Below, piece by piece: positions 1-6,904 of a stretch of DNA of 64,000 nucleotides. This DNA comes from Streptomyces galbus. GTDB taxonomy: Bacteria > Actinomycetota > Actinomycetes > Streptomycetales > Streptomycetaceae. Numbering within the stretch: position 1 is the first letter of the stretch; each line of letters opens with the position of its first letter. The translations under genes and the position numbers were made by a program. Below the pieces are notes generated by a model. The model did no database searches. It had not been told where the DNA came from and was given only the letters and a program-made list of their open reading frames with translations. The stretch lies in the NCBI RefSeq assembly GCF_005280195.1, contig NZ_SZPR01000002.1:122241-186240 (forward strand). The letters are read 5' to 3'.

Positions 1-1
1 C

Positions 2-256
2 TCAGGCGACCGGAACGATGTTCACGACCTTGCGGCCGCGGTGGGTACCGAACTCCACCGCACCGGCCTGCAGCGCGAACAGCGTGTCGTCGCCGCCGCG
101 GCCGACACCGGCGCCCGGGTGGAAGTGGGTGCCGCGCTGGCGGATCAGGATCTCACCGGCGTTCACGACCTGACCGCCGAAGCGCTTCACGCCGAGCCGC
201 TGGGCATTGGAGTCGCGACCGTTCCGGGTGGACGATGCGCCCTTCTTGTGTGCCAT
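2..256 (-). CDS. rpmA: 50S ribosomal protein L27
   Basis: This encodes 84 residues of ribosomal protein L27, a large-subunit protein whose N-terminal tail reaches the peptidyl transferase centre. It starts [16 protein letters not shown] and contains the family signature [21 protein letters not shown]. The gene is complete: the TGA stop lies at the extreme left edge of the window and the start is an ATG at 256. It sits 14 bases downstream of rplU on the same strand, the usual L21-L27 operon. obg normally follows, which would lie just outside the window. The length is normal for the family. Confidence 0.98.
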   Translation of the reverse strand: MAHKKGASSTRNGRDSNAQRLGVKRFGGQVVNAGEILIRQRGTHFHPGAGVGRGGDDTLFALQAGAVEFGTHRGRKVVNIVPVA

Positions 257-270
257 TTCTCCTCAGTCCC

Positions 271-591
271 TTACTTCGCGGCCGTGGGGATCGACGTGAC
301 CTTGATCGCCGTGTACTGCTGGCGGTGGCCCTGACGACGGCGGTAGCCGGTCTTGTTCTTGTAGCGCAGAATGTCGATCTTCTGGCCCTTGTGGTGGTCC
401 ACGACCTCGGCCTGGACCTTGATGCCGGCCAGCACCCACGGGTCGCTGGTCACGGCGTCGCCGTCGACAACGAGCAGGGTCGAGAGCTCGACCGTGTCGC
501 CAACCTTGGCGGTGGAAATCTTGTCAACCTCAACGATGTCGCCGACAGCAACCTTGTGCTGGCGACCACCGCTGCGCACGATGGCGTACAC
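271..591 (-). CDS. rplU: 50S ribosomal protein L21
   Basis: This encodes 106 residues of ribosomal protein L21, which binds 23S rRNA in the large subunit. The protein reads [18 protein letters not shown] at the N-terminus and has the conserved C-terminal [18 protein letters not shown] block. I chose the GTG at 591 because the family begins exactly there and a purine-rich AAAGAGAG lies just upstream. The open frame continues about 49 codons further, but that part has no L21 similarity. It is first in the rplU-rpmA operon. Confidence 0.97.
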   Translation of the reverse strand: MYAIVRSGGRQHKVAVGDIVEVDKISTAKVGDTVELSTLLVVDGDAVTSDPWVLAGIKVQAEVVDHHKGQKIDILRYKNKTGYRRRQGHRQQYTAIKVTSIPTAAK

Positions 592-932
592 GCGGATCTC
601 TCTTTCGCTCGGAGAACGGCACCCCCGCAGGCCAGCCGCCCGGCGCACGAGCAGCCTCTCCGGACCGACCCGTGCGGGCCTGCCCGGAGGAAGAGGTTTA
701 CGGGGATGTGGCGCGTCAGGGGACACGCCGACGGTCAAGGTTACGGGGCCCGGCTTGAGGGGTCAAACCGGGCCCCGGTCGCTCGGGCACGACGTGCCTC
801 ACGTCCTCCGTGACGATGGTGCCGGCGGTCACGCGGACCGTCTCCTCGCGGCCCCCCACCGCCTTCTGTCTCGCGCCGGCCGGTGTCTCCGTGGCCTCCG
901 TCAGGCCCGGACGAGCCGCGCCGCCCGCCGGA
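592..932. other. Intergenic region upstream of rplU
   Basis: No convincing gene is seen in these 341 bases. They should hold the rplU-rpmA promoter and leader. A strong hairpin at 744-777 separates this unit from the small secreted-peptide gene upstream. Open frames exist on both strands, but they are arginine- and proline-rich, lack ribosome binding sites, and look like GC-driven shadows. Confidence 0.6.
744..777 (-). terminator. Hairpin terminator of the small secreted-peptide gene
   Basis: A 10-bp perfect stem (CGGGGCCCGG with CCGGGCCCCG) is extended inward by a TTGA/TCAA pairing. It lies downstream of the 933-1070 gene and upstream of rplU. There is no U-tract, as is usual in high-GC actinobacteria. 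It would insulate rplU from the secreted-peptide transcript. Confidence 0.6.
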
Positions 933-1070
933 CTACTGCCAGCCGAAGTCGTCGGCGACCGCCACCGGGCCCTGGGCCGTCTGGCGGCCGAGGTCGTCGG
1001 CGACGGCGGGGGCGAGGGCGATGGAGGCGAGAGCAACGACTGCGGCGGTCTTCGCGAGGGCGGAGAGCAT
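933..1070 (-). CDS. Putative 45-residue secreted peptide
   Basis: This short gene encodes 45 residues. Residues 1-24 look like a Sec signal peptide: MLSALAKT, then the hydrophobic AAVVALASIALA, then a small-residue cleavage region ending PAVA. The predicted mature peptide is only about 21 residues and contains two ADD motifs (ADDLG and ADDFGWQ). An AGGAAGG ribosome binding site stands 8 bases before the ATG at 1070, and a terminator-like hairpin follows. The gene is divergent from the TrmB/LuxR regulator. Its upstream region carries the same 67-base element found before the NlpC/P60 gene at 2506. I do not recognise a family. The role could be a wall-associated or signalling peptide, which is inference. 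Confidence 0.7.
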   Translation of the reverse strand: MLSALAKTAAVVALASIALAPAVADDLGRQTAQGPVAVADDFGWQ

Positions 1071-1173
1071 GGGATCGGCCTTCCTGGGTCCGGTCGACGG
1101 GCGGGAACGTGATCCGGTTCAGGTCCCGCGGTGACCCCTCCGGCGCCGCCCGGCTCTCGGGCCGTGGCGACGA

Positions 1174-1240
1174 GAACTACCTTCTCCGCAGGTCAGACCC
1201 CATGGAAGAGCTTCCCGATGGCCCCAACGGGCCTTGGCCC
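1174..1240 (-). promoter_or_regulatory. Conserved upstream element, copy 1
   Basis: Read on the minus strand, this 67-base block opens with the inverted repeat GGGCCAAGGCCC and ends CTGACCTGCG ... GTAGTTC. By eye it matches 2325-2391 at 51 of 67 positions without gaps, in the same orientation relative to its downstream secreted-protein gene. It lies about 100 bases before the secreted-peptide start at 1070, and inside the region shared with the divergent regulator gene. It is probably a regulator-binding site or complex promoter. Confidence 0.65.
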
Positions 1241-1325
1241 AATAGGGCCAGCCGGCACCAGCCGCCCCTCCAGCCCCCGCACGGGCGTGCGATCATGCCG
1301 TTGCTTTACGTGGAGGAGGGGGAAC

Positions 1326-2309
1326 GTGCTGTCAGCACTCGGACTCGATGAGCAGACGGAGACCGTCTACCGGGCGATGCTCATGCATCCCGCGGAGGGC
1401 GTGGCGGGGTTGGGCCACCGGCTGGGGCTGCCCGAGAGCGCCGTGCGCCAGGCGCTGGACCAGCTCAGCGAGTTGGCCCTGGTGCGGCCGTCGTACGAGG
1501 AACCCGGCCGGCTCACGGCGGTCAGCCCCGACGTCGGCATGGAACTGCTGCTGGCCCGCCAGCAGGCCGAACTCGCCGCCCAGCAGCAGCGCGTCGAGGC
1601 GTCCCGGGCCGCCGCGGCCCAACTCATCGCCGAGTACGCCGACTTGCGGCCGACCGCGGGGACGCCCGGCGTCGAGCACCTCGTCGGACTCGACGCGATC
1701 AGGGACCGGTTGACGCGGCTGCAGCGCGAGGTCCGCGAGGACGTCATGATCTTCGCGCCCGACGGCGAGCAGACCCCCGAGAACCTGGAGGCCTCCCGTC
1801 CCCTCGACGAGGCCCTGCTGAGCCGCGGGGTGCGCATGCGCACCGTCTACCTGGAGAGCGTGCGCAACAGCCCCCACACCCTGGAGTACGCCCAGTGGCT
1901 GTCGGGCCTGGGCCGCGAGGCCCGTACGGTGGCGACGCTGCCGATCCGCATGATCATCGTGGACAGGGCCACCGCGGTCATCCCGGTGAACGGCGAGGAC
2001 AGCGCGTCCGGTGCCGTCGTCCTCACCGGCCACGGCACCCTGGCCGCCCTGTGCGCCCTGTTCGAGACCGTGTGGGCGAACGCCACGCCGTTCGGTGCCG
2101 TGGCCTCGCGCGACGAGCACGGACTGACCGAATCGGAGTCGGCGACCCTGCAGTTGCTGGCCGCCGGCCACACCGACGAGGCGATCGCCAAGCGGCTCGG
2201 GGTCTCCCACCGCACGGCACGCCGCATCGCCACGTCCCTGATGGAGCGGCTCGGTGCGCGCAGCCGCTTCGAGGCCGGGGTGAAGGCCGCGCACCGGGGC
2301 TGGCTGTAA
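1326..2309 (+). CDS. TrmB/LuxR-type transcriptional regulator
   Basis: This is a 327-residue regulator. Residues 1-75 resemble a TrmB-type winged helix (LGLDEQTETVYRAMLMHP ... LPESAVRQALDQLSELALV). A coiled-coil-like stretch follows, then a phospholipase-D-like sensor region. The C-terminal 60 residues are a LuxR/GerE helix-turn-helix (LTESESATLQLLAAGHTDEAIAKRLGVSHRTARRI). The GTG at 1326 is chosen because GGAGGAGGGGG lies just upstream and the domain begins there; the open frame runs further 5-prime without similarity. It is flanked by secreted-protein genes that carry a common upstream element, so it is the likely local regulator. The element copy at 1174-1240 in its own upstream region suggests autoregulation. 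Confidence 0.85.
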   Translation: MLSALGLDEQTETVYRAMLMHPAEGVAGLGHRLGLPESAVRQALDQLSELALVRPSYEEPGRLTAVSPDVGMELLLARQQAELAAQQQRVEASRAAAAQLIAEYADLRPTAGTPGVEHLVGLDAIRDRLTRLQREVREDVMIFAPDGEQTPENLEASRPLDEALLSRGVRMRTVYLESVRNSPHTLEYAQWLSGLGREARTVATLPIRMIIVDRATAVIPVNGEDSASGAVVLTGHGTLAALCALFETVWANATPFGAVASRDEHGLTESESATLQLLAAGHTDEAIAKRLGVSHRTARRIATSLMERLGARSRFEAGVKAAHRGWL

Positions 2310-2324
2310 CGCTCTGGACGTAAC

Positions 2325-2391
2325 GGGCCAAGGCCAGTTGCGTCCACCCGAAAGCCCTTCCCGCCCCGCTGACCTGCGAAGAAAGTAGTTC
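2325..2391 (+). promoter_or_regulatory. Conserved upstream element, copy 2
   Basis: This is a 67-base ungapped match to the minus-strand reading of 1174-1240. It shares GGGCCAAGGCC, the CTGACCTGCG core and the terminal GTAGTTC. It lies 114 bases upstream of the start codon of the NlpC/P60 gene and starts 15 bases after the regulator's stop. No clear -35/-10 pair is recognisable inside it. Confidence 0.65.
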
Positions 2392-2505
2392 CTGCCACCG
2401 GCCGCCCGGCTGGGGCCGGCCCCCTCGGCCGCACCGCGAGCGGTGTCCACGGGGGGCCGGCGCACCCCGGCGTCCGTTCGATCCCGTCAGCGCAGGAGCC
2501 TTTCC

Positions 2506-3795
2506 ATGAAGATCACGCACGCCCTCCGCCGCACCCTGGCCACCCTCGCCGTCAGCGCCCTCTCGGTCGGCGGCCTGACCCTGGCGACGGCCGCTCCCGC
2601 CCACGCCGTCGCCTCGTGCACGGGGGACGTGTCGGTGTACGGCACGCTGGCGGACGGCCGGCTGACCTACAGCCAGATCGAGCCGAACACCGGTGACCGG
2701 GTCAAGACACTCATCGGCCCGAACCTCGGTTTCACGCCCAAGGCGATGGCGACGCTCAACTTCAACACGGTCCTGGTCACGTCGACCGCCGGTGATCTGT
2801 ACAGAGTCGACGTGCAGACCAACAACACCTCGCTGACCCTCGCCGGGGTCAGCAAGATCTGGGACGGCGGCTGGACCTTCGACAAGATGGTGTACGACGG
2901 CTACGGCCACCTCTACGGCACCGTCGAGGGCCAGCTCCACCAGTACGTCGTCTCCCAGCCCAAGCCGACCGGCTCCGCGCACATCGGCCAGCACGTCGTG
3001 ATCGACACCGGGTTCGTGCTCAAGACCCTGGCCGCCGCGGGCGACGACCGGCTCGTCGCCTCGACCCAGGACGGCCGGCTGCTCAGCTACAAGATCAACG
3101 GCGTCGGCGACTGGGACCGCTCCGTGCTGCAGGCCGACGGCTGGTCGGCGGTGGACTCGCTCTCCTCGCCCGGCGGCGGTCTCTACTACGGCCGCACCAA
3201 CGGCGGCCTGTACTGGTACCACGACGTCGACCCGACCGACGGCGACGGCTCCGACATCGCCTACCACCCCAACGACCCGGTGGACGCCTCCGGCTGGACC
3301 CAGACCCTGCTGTCGGCCTACGGCAACAACTGCGCCTACGTGCCGCCCGCCCCGCCGACGTCCAACCAGGGCGGCACGATCTACCGCAGCGAAGTGATGT
3401 CCCGCGCCAAGGACTGGTACGGCCGTGACGTGCAGTACAGCCAGAGCGCCTCGGCCAAGGACGTGGACGGCGACCACTCCTACCGCACGGACTGCTCCGG
3501 CTTCGTCTCCATGGCCTGGCACCTCACCTCCTCGCTGACGACCTACACGCTCCCCAGCGTGAGCACGCAGATCTCGAAGTCCTCCCTCCGGCCGGGCGAC
3601 GCGCTGAACTACAGCGACCAGCACGTGGTCCTCTTCGCCGGCTGGAAGGACCAGGACGCGGGCACCTTCTACTACTACTCGCTGGCCAACCCGACCACGG
3701 ACATGAAGTACTCGACCGCGAACGTCTACAGCGGCACGATCGACAGCTGGCCGGCCTCGTCGTACGTCGCCCTGCGCTACGACAAGATCGCCTGA
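2506..3795 (+). CDS. Secreted tachylectin-like propeller with NlpC/P60 hydrolase
   Basis: This is a 429-residue exported protein. Residues 1-34 form a signal peptide ending PAHA. Residues 38-276 resemble a tachylectin-2-type beta-propeller (PKAMATLNFNTVLVTSTAGDLYRVD and GGGLYYGR motifs), expected to bind wall sugars. Residues 290-429 form an NlpC/P60-like domain with a candidate catalytic Cys330 (TDCSGF) and His373 (DQHVVL). The likely role is peptidoglycan peptide cleavage outside the cell. The ATG at 2506 is preceded by AGGAG; upstream in-frame codons lack a ribosome binding site. Its propeller closely resembles that of the convergent gene at 4433-5623, but the catalytic domain differs. The conserved element at 2325-2391 suggests control by the adjacent regulator. 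Confidence 0.88.
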   Translation: MKITHALRRTLATLAVSALSVGGLTLATAAPAHAVASCTGDVSVYGTLADGRLTYSQIEPNTGDRVKTLIGPNLGFTPKAMATLNFNTVLVTSTAGDLYRVDVQTNNTSLTLAGVSKIWDGGWTFDKMVYDGYGHLYGTVEGQLHQYVVSQPKPTGSAHIGQHVVIDTGFVLKTLAAAGDDRLVASTQDGRLLSYKINGVGDWDRSVLQADGWSAVDSLSSPGGGLYYGRTNGGLYWYHDVDPTDGDGSDIAYHPNDPVDASGWTQTLLSAYGNNCAYVPPAPPTSNQGGTIYRSEVMSRAKDWYGRDVQYSQSASAKDVDGDHSYRTDCSGFVSMAWHLTSSLTTYTLPSVSTQISKSSLRPGDALNYSDQHVVLFAGWKDQDAGTFYYYSLANPTTDMKYSTANVYSGTIDSWPASSYVALRYDKIA

Positions 3796-3812
3796 CACCC
3801 GTCCCCCGCCCC

Positions 3813-3842
3813 GAGGGCCCCGCCGACACCGGCGGGGCCCTC
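3813..3842 (+). terminator. Hairpin between NlpC/P60 and small secreted protein genes
   Basis: A perfect 13-bp GC stem (GAGGGCCCCGCCG, loop ACAC) follows the stop at 3795. The next gene has its own ribosome binding site, so this could be a full terminator or an attenuator that lowers downstream expression. Confidence 0.65.
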
Positions 3843-3879
3843 CGGCGCTCCCTCCCTCCGTGACCAAGGAGTCCGACAC

Positions 3880-4362
3880 GTGCTGAAGTCCAAGAGCAGC
3901 CTCCTCGCCGCCGCAGCCGCCTCCGCAGGCTGCCTGATCCTGGCCGCCGCACCGGCCGGGGCGGCGCCGTACTGGCAGAGCGTCTCCACCAACTCGACCT
4001 GGAGCTGCGCTCCCACCGTGGTGCACACCGCCAGGGCCGGGGTCGGTTTCCAGGCCTGCCTGGTGCGCAGCGCCCTCGACAACGCCCAGGTCGTGCTGGT
4101 GGTCGTGAACAACTCGCCGTCCGCAGTCACCGTCTCCGGCACGGTCACCGCGGACTTCGCAGCGGAGGCCGGCTGCTCCTCGTACACCCTGGCGGCCGGC
4201 GAGCGCCGCGGCTGCTTCGGTACGACGGCGCACGTGCCGGACTGTCTGTTCGGTGCCGGCTACCCGGACGAGCAGACGTACGGCGGCACCGTACGCCTGA
4301 CCGTGAACGGGGTGGCCGATACGACGCAGTCCCCGCGGACCGACTGCGTCGCCACGGCGTGA
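3880..4362 (+). CDS. Small secreted protein, unknown function
   Basis: This encodes 160 residues with a clear signal peptide: MLKSKSS, a long Ala-rich hydrophobic core, and cleavage near AGAAPYW. The mature part contains six cysteines (WSCAP, QACLV, GCSS, GCFG, DCLF, TDCV), consistent with extracytoplasmic disulfides, and many beta-prone Thr/Val stretches. The GTG at 3880 follows an AAGGAG. I do not recognise the family. It lies downstream of the NlpC/P60 gene, separated by a hairpin, and is probably part of the same exported set. Confidence 0.75.
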   Translation: MLKSKSSLLAAAAASAGCLILAAAPAGAAPYWQSVSTNSTWSCAPTVVHTARAGVGFQACLVRSALDNAQVVLVVVNNSPSAVTVSGTVTADFAAEAGCSSYTLAAGERRGCFGTTAHVPDCLFGAGYPDEQTYGGTVRLTVNGVADTTQSPRTDCVATA

Positions 4363-4367
4363 GCACG

Positions 4368-4413
4368 CGAACGGGCGGCGCCCCCTCGGTGTCGAGGGGG
4401 CGCCGCCCGTTCG
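4368..4413. terminator. Bidirectional terminator between convergent secreted-protein genes
   Basis: A perfect 21-bp stem, arms 4368-4388 and 4393-4413 around a GTGT loop, lies between the stops of two convergent genes. It could terminate transcription from both sides. Confidence 0.85.
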
Positions 4414-4432
4414 TGGCTGCTGCGGACGCGGC

Positions 4433-5623
4433 CTAGTACCAGTTGTTGGCCTGCCAGAAGTTCCAGGCGTTGCACGGCGAGCCGTAGCGGCCGTCGATGT
4501 AGCTCAGGCCCCACTTGATCTGGGTGAGCGGGTTGTCCTTCCAGTCGTCACCGGCGACGTCCATCTTGGTGGCCGGGAGCGCCTGCGGGATGCCGTACGC
4601 CCCGGAGGACGGGTTGGTGGCGTTCCACCGCCAGTTGCTCTCGTGGTCCCAGAGCGTCTCCAGGCAGGCCCACTGCGTGGAGTTGGCCCAGGCCGCGTCC
4701 TTGTCGTTCATCATCTGCCGGCCCGCGGCCTTGACCTGGGTGATGTTGTCGCGGTCGACCGTGCTGGTCGAGGTGGTGCACGTGTAGGTGCCCGGCTGCG
4801 CGGAGAGCAGCTTCTGGGTCCAGCCGCTGGTGTTGACCGGGTCGTCGAGGTGGTAGGTGATGTCGCTGCCCGAGCCGTCGGTGGGGTTGGCGTCCTTGTA
4901 CCAGTACATGGCGCCGGTGGAGAGCCGGCCGTAGTACAGGCCGCCGCCGGGCGAGACGAGCTGGTTGAAGCCGGACCAGCCGGCGGACTTGAGTACGTTG
5001 CTCTTCCACGAACCGGCCCCGGCCACCGTGTAGTCCAGCAGGCGGCCGTCCTCCGTCGTGGCGCTGAGCCGGTCGTCGCCGGTGGCGGTGAGGGTCTTCA
5101 GGACGAAGCCCGTGTCGATCTCGGTGCGGACGCCGATGTGCTGGGACCCGGCCGGCTTGTCCTCGGTCACGTTGTAGCGCAGCAGCAGGCCGGCCGACGT
5201 GGTGCCGTAGAGGTGACCGTGCCCGTCGTAGGTGAGCTTGTCGTGGATCCAGCCGCTGTCGGCGATCTTCACGGGCGCGTTCAGCAGGGCGAGGCTGGTG
5301 TTGTTGGTCCTGATGTCGACGCGGTACAGGGCGCCGGACGTCGAGGTCACCAGGACGGTGTTGAAGTTGAGCGTCGCCATGGCCTTCGGCTCGAACCCGA
5401 GGTCCGGGCCGACGAGCACCTTGGCGAGGTCGCCCGTGGCCGGGTTGATCGAGCTGAAGGTCAGCCTGCCGTCGTCGAGCACCCCGTAGATGTTCACGCC
5501 GCCCGAGCAGGTGGTGGCCGCCTGCGCGGTTCCGCCCGCGGCGGCGGTGAGCAGTCCGGTGCTCAGCACACCGGCGGCGAGCATGCCCATGACACGGCGG
5601 CCGGGCTTGCGGATGTTCCTCAC
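4433..5623 (-). CDS. Secreted tachylectin-like propeller with transglycosylase-like domain
   Basis: This is a 396-residue exported protein. Residues 1-35 are a signal peptide ending AQA. Residues 38-282 form a tachylectin-like propeller very similar to that of the gene at 2506 (shared PKAMATLNFNTVLVTSTSG and DTGFVLKTL stretches). Residues 290-396 look like a lysozyme-fold transglycosylase: LWDHESNW, with candidate acid Glu328, followed by SSGAYGIPQALPATKM. The predicted role is cleavage of peptidoglycan glycan strands. I chose the GTG at 5623 because GGGGGGAA precedes it and the signal peptide starts there. It is convergent with the NlpC/P60 gene, giving a pair with one binding module and two different catalytic modules. 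Confidence 0.87.
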   Translation of the reverse strand: MRNIRKPGRRVMGMLAAGVLSTGLLTAAAGGTAQAATTCSGGVNIYGVLDDGRLTFSSINPATGDLAKVLVGPDLGFEPKAMATLNFNTVLVTSTSGALYRVDIRTNNTSLALLNAPVKIADSGWIHDKLTYDGHGHLYGTTSAGLLLRYNVTEDKPAGSQHIGVRTEIDTGFVLKTLTATGDDRLSATTEDGRLLDYTVAGAGSWKSNVLKSAGWSGFNQLVSPGGGLYYGRLSTGAMYWYKDANPTDGSGSDITYHLDDPVNTSGWTQKLLSAQPGTYTCTTSTSTVDRDNITQVKAAGRQMMNDKDAAWANSTQWACLETLWDHESNWRWNATNPSSGAYGIPQALPATKMDVAGDDWKDNPLTQIKWGLSYIDGRYGSPCNAWNFWQANNWY

Positions 5624-5660
5624 TTCGTTCCCCCCAGGGGTGGTGATCGTCGGACGAGCG

Positions 5661-5712
5661 ATCACCACCTTCGCCCCTGCCCGGAGCCGGCAGAAGGCTT
5701 CCCGGCTGGCCG
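5661..5712 (-). promoter_or_regulatory. Diverged copy 3 of the conserved upstream element
   Basis: On the minus strand this block shares GGCCA, CGGGAAGC, a following TTC, and a GAAGGT(A/G)GT end, in the same order and with nearly the same spacing as the copies at 1174-1240 and 2325-2391. It lies about 37 bases before the GTG at 5623, closer than in the other two genes. Similarity is weaker than between copies 1 and 2. Confidence 0.45.
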
Positions 5713-5770
5713 GAAGGGGACCTGGACGATTGTGTCCAGCGGGCCGCCGCGGCCCTCGGCGGACGCGGGC

Positions 5771-6079
5771 TCAGTCCCGCAGGGAGCTCGGCGCGAAGGC
5801 CTCGGAGATCAGGGGCACGCCCACGCCCACCAGCCGGGCCGCGCCCAGTTGGGGCACCGCGGACAACAGCCGGCGGCAGACCCGCTCGGCGTGCGCCTCC
5901 GCCTCGCCCAGCGCGTCGGCCAGCACGAAGAACCCCAACGTCAGCCAGGGGGCGCGGGGATGGACCGCGAGATGCTCGACACGGTCCTCCGGCCGCAGTG
6001 CGCGGCGCACCGCCTCGCGGACGTCCGGCGGCATGTCCGCGTCCGCCGGCATCGCCAGACGCGCGTGAACCAGGTACAT
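5771..6079 (-). CDS. Hypothetical protein, about 102 residues
   Basis: I do not recognise this protein. It encodes about 102 residues beginning MYLVHARLAMPADADMPPDVREAVRRAL, with a central hydrophobic stretch (WLTLGFFVLADALGEAEAHAERV) and no signal peptide. Codon use looks like a real gene of this genome. The start is uncertain: the ATG at 6079 has only a weak GGAA upstream, and the frame is open to 6187. It is divergent from the acetyltransferase gene at 6202 and stands between the secreted-hydrolase group and the sugar locus. Confidence 0.5.
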   Translation of the reverse strand: MYLVHARLAMPADADMPPDVREAVRRALRPEDRVEHLAVHPRAPWLTLGFFVLADALGEAEAHAERVCRRLLSAVPQLGAARLVGVGVPLISEAFAPSSLRD

Positions 6080-6201
6080 GCACTCATGGTTCCAGCGGCC
6101 CGGCCCGTGATGCCTGTTTTCGGCTGGCCGGATGAGGTCGGGGCCGATACCGGCCACCCCGTATGCTCCCTGGTCGAAGACCGACACCGGAAGGCATGAG
6201 A

Positions 6202-6801
6202 GTGAACTACAGGGTCCAGCCCAGCGCCCAGGTCGACGAGAGCGCCGAGATCGGCTCCGGAAGCAGCGTGTGGGACCTCGCCCAGATCCGCGAGAACGCC
6301 CGCCTCGGCGAGGGCTGCGTGATCGGCCGCGGAGCGTACGTGGGCTCGGGCGTCCGCATGGGCGACAACTGCAAGCTCCAGAACTACGCGCTGGTCTACG
6401 AGCCCGCCGAGCTGGGCGACGGCGTGTTCATCGGCCCCGCGGTGGTGCTCACCAACGACCACAACCCGCGCTCCGTGGACCCGGAGGGCAAGCAGAAGCG
6501 GGGCGGCGACTGGGAGGCCGTGGGCGTGAAGATCGGCGACGGCGCCTCGATCGGCGCGCGCTCGGTCTGCGTGGCACCGATCACCATCGGCCGCTGGGCC
6601 ATGGTGGCCGCGGGCGCCGTCGTCACCCGTGACGTCCCGGACTTCGCGCTGGTGGTCGGAGTGCCGGCGCGGCGGATCGGCTGGGTCGGCCACGAGGGCG
6701 TCCGGCTGGTCGAGCGGGCGGGCGAGGCAGGCGTGTGGGAGTGCCCCAAGTCCGGCCGGCGCTACCGGGAGACGGCGGAAGGTACGCTCACCGAGGCGTG
6801 A
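6202..6801 (+). CDS. WbpD-like sugar N-acetyltransferase
   Basis: This is a 199-residue left-handed beta-helix acyltransferase with hexapeptide repeats (IGSGSSVWDLAQIRENARLGEGCVIGRGAYVGSGV). The segment QNYALVYEPAELGDGVFIGPAVVLTNDHNPRS resembles WbpD, which acetylates the 3-amino group of a UDP-2-acetamido-3-amino-uronic acid. The C-terminal tail carries a short CPKSGRRY stretch. The GTG at 6202 is preferred because GGAAGG ends 7 bases before it; the ATG at 6196 would lie too close. The partner enzymes WbpA-, WbpB- and WbpE-like are encoded on the opposite strand at 8137-17486. The expected location is the cytoplasm. Confidence 0.82.
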   Translation: MNYRVQPSAQVDESAEIGSGSSVWDLAQIRENARLGEGCVIGRGAYVGSGVRMGDNCKLQNYALVYEPAELGDGVFIGPAVVLTNDHNPRSVDPEGKQKRGGDWEAVGVKIGDGASIGARSVCVAPITIGRWAMVAAGAVVTRDVPDFALVVGVPARRIGWVGHEGVRLVERAGEAGVWECPKSGRRYRETAEGTLTEA

Positions 6802-6904
6802 GTGCGCGAGATCCCAGGGGGCCGGCGGATCAGGGGGCCTGGAGATCCCACCCACGTCGACACCCTGGCGGCCGCGCCACCACGACACACGACGAGGACG
6901 ACAC

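Noticed and set aside
716..1036. 106-codon minus-strand frame between rplU and the regulator
   Set aside because: It is Ser/Pro/Arg-rich. The overlapping 45-residue frame has a signal peptide and a good ribosome binding site and is preferred.
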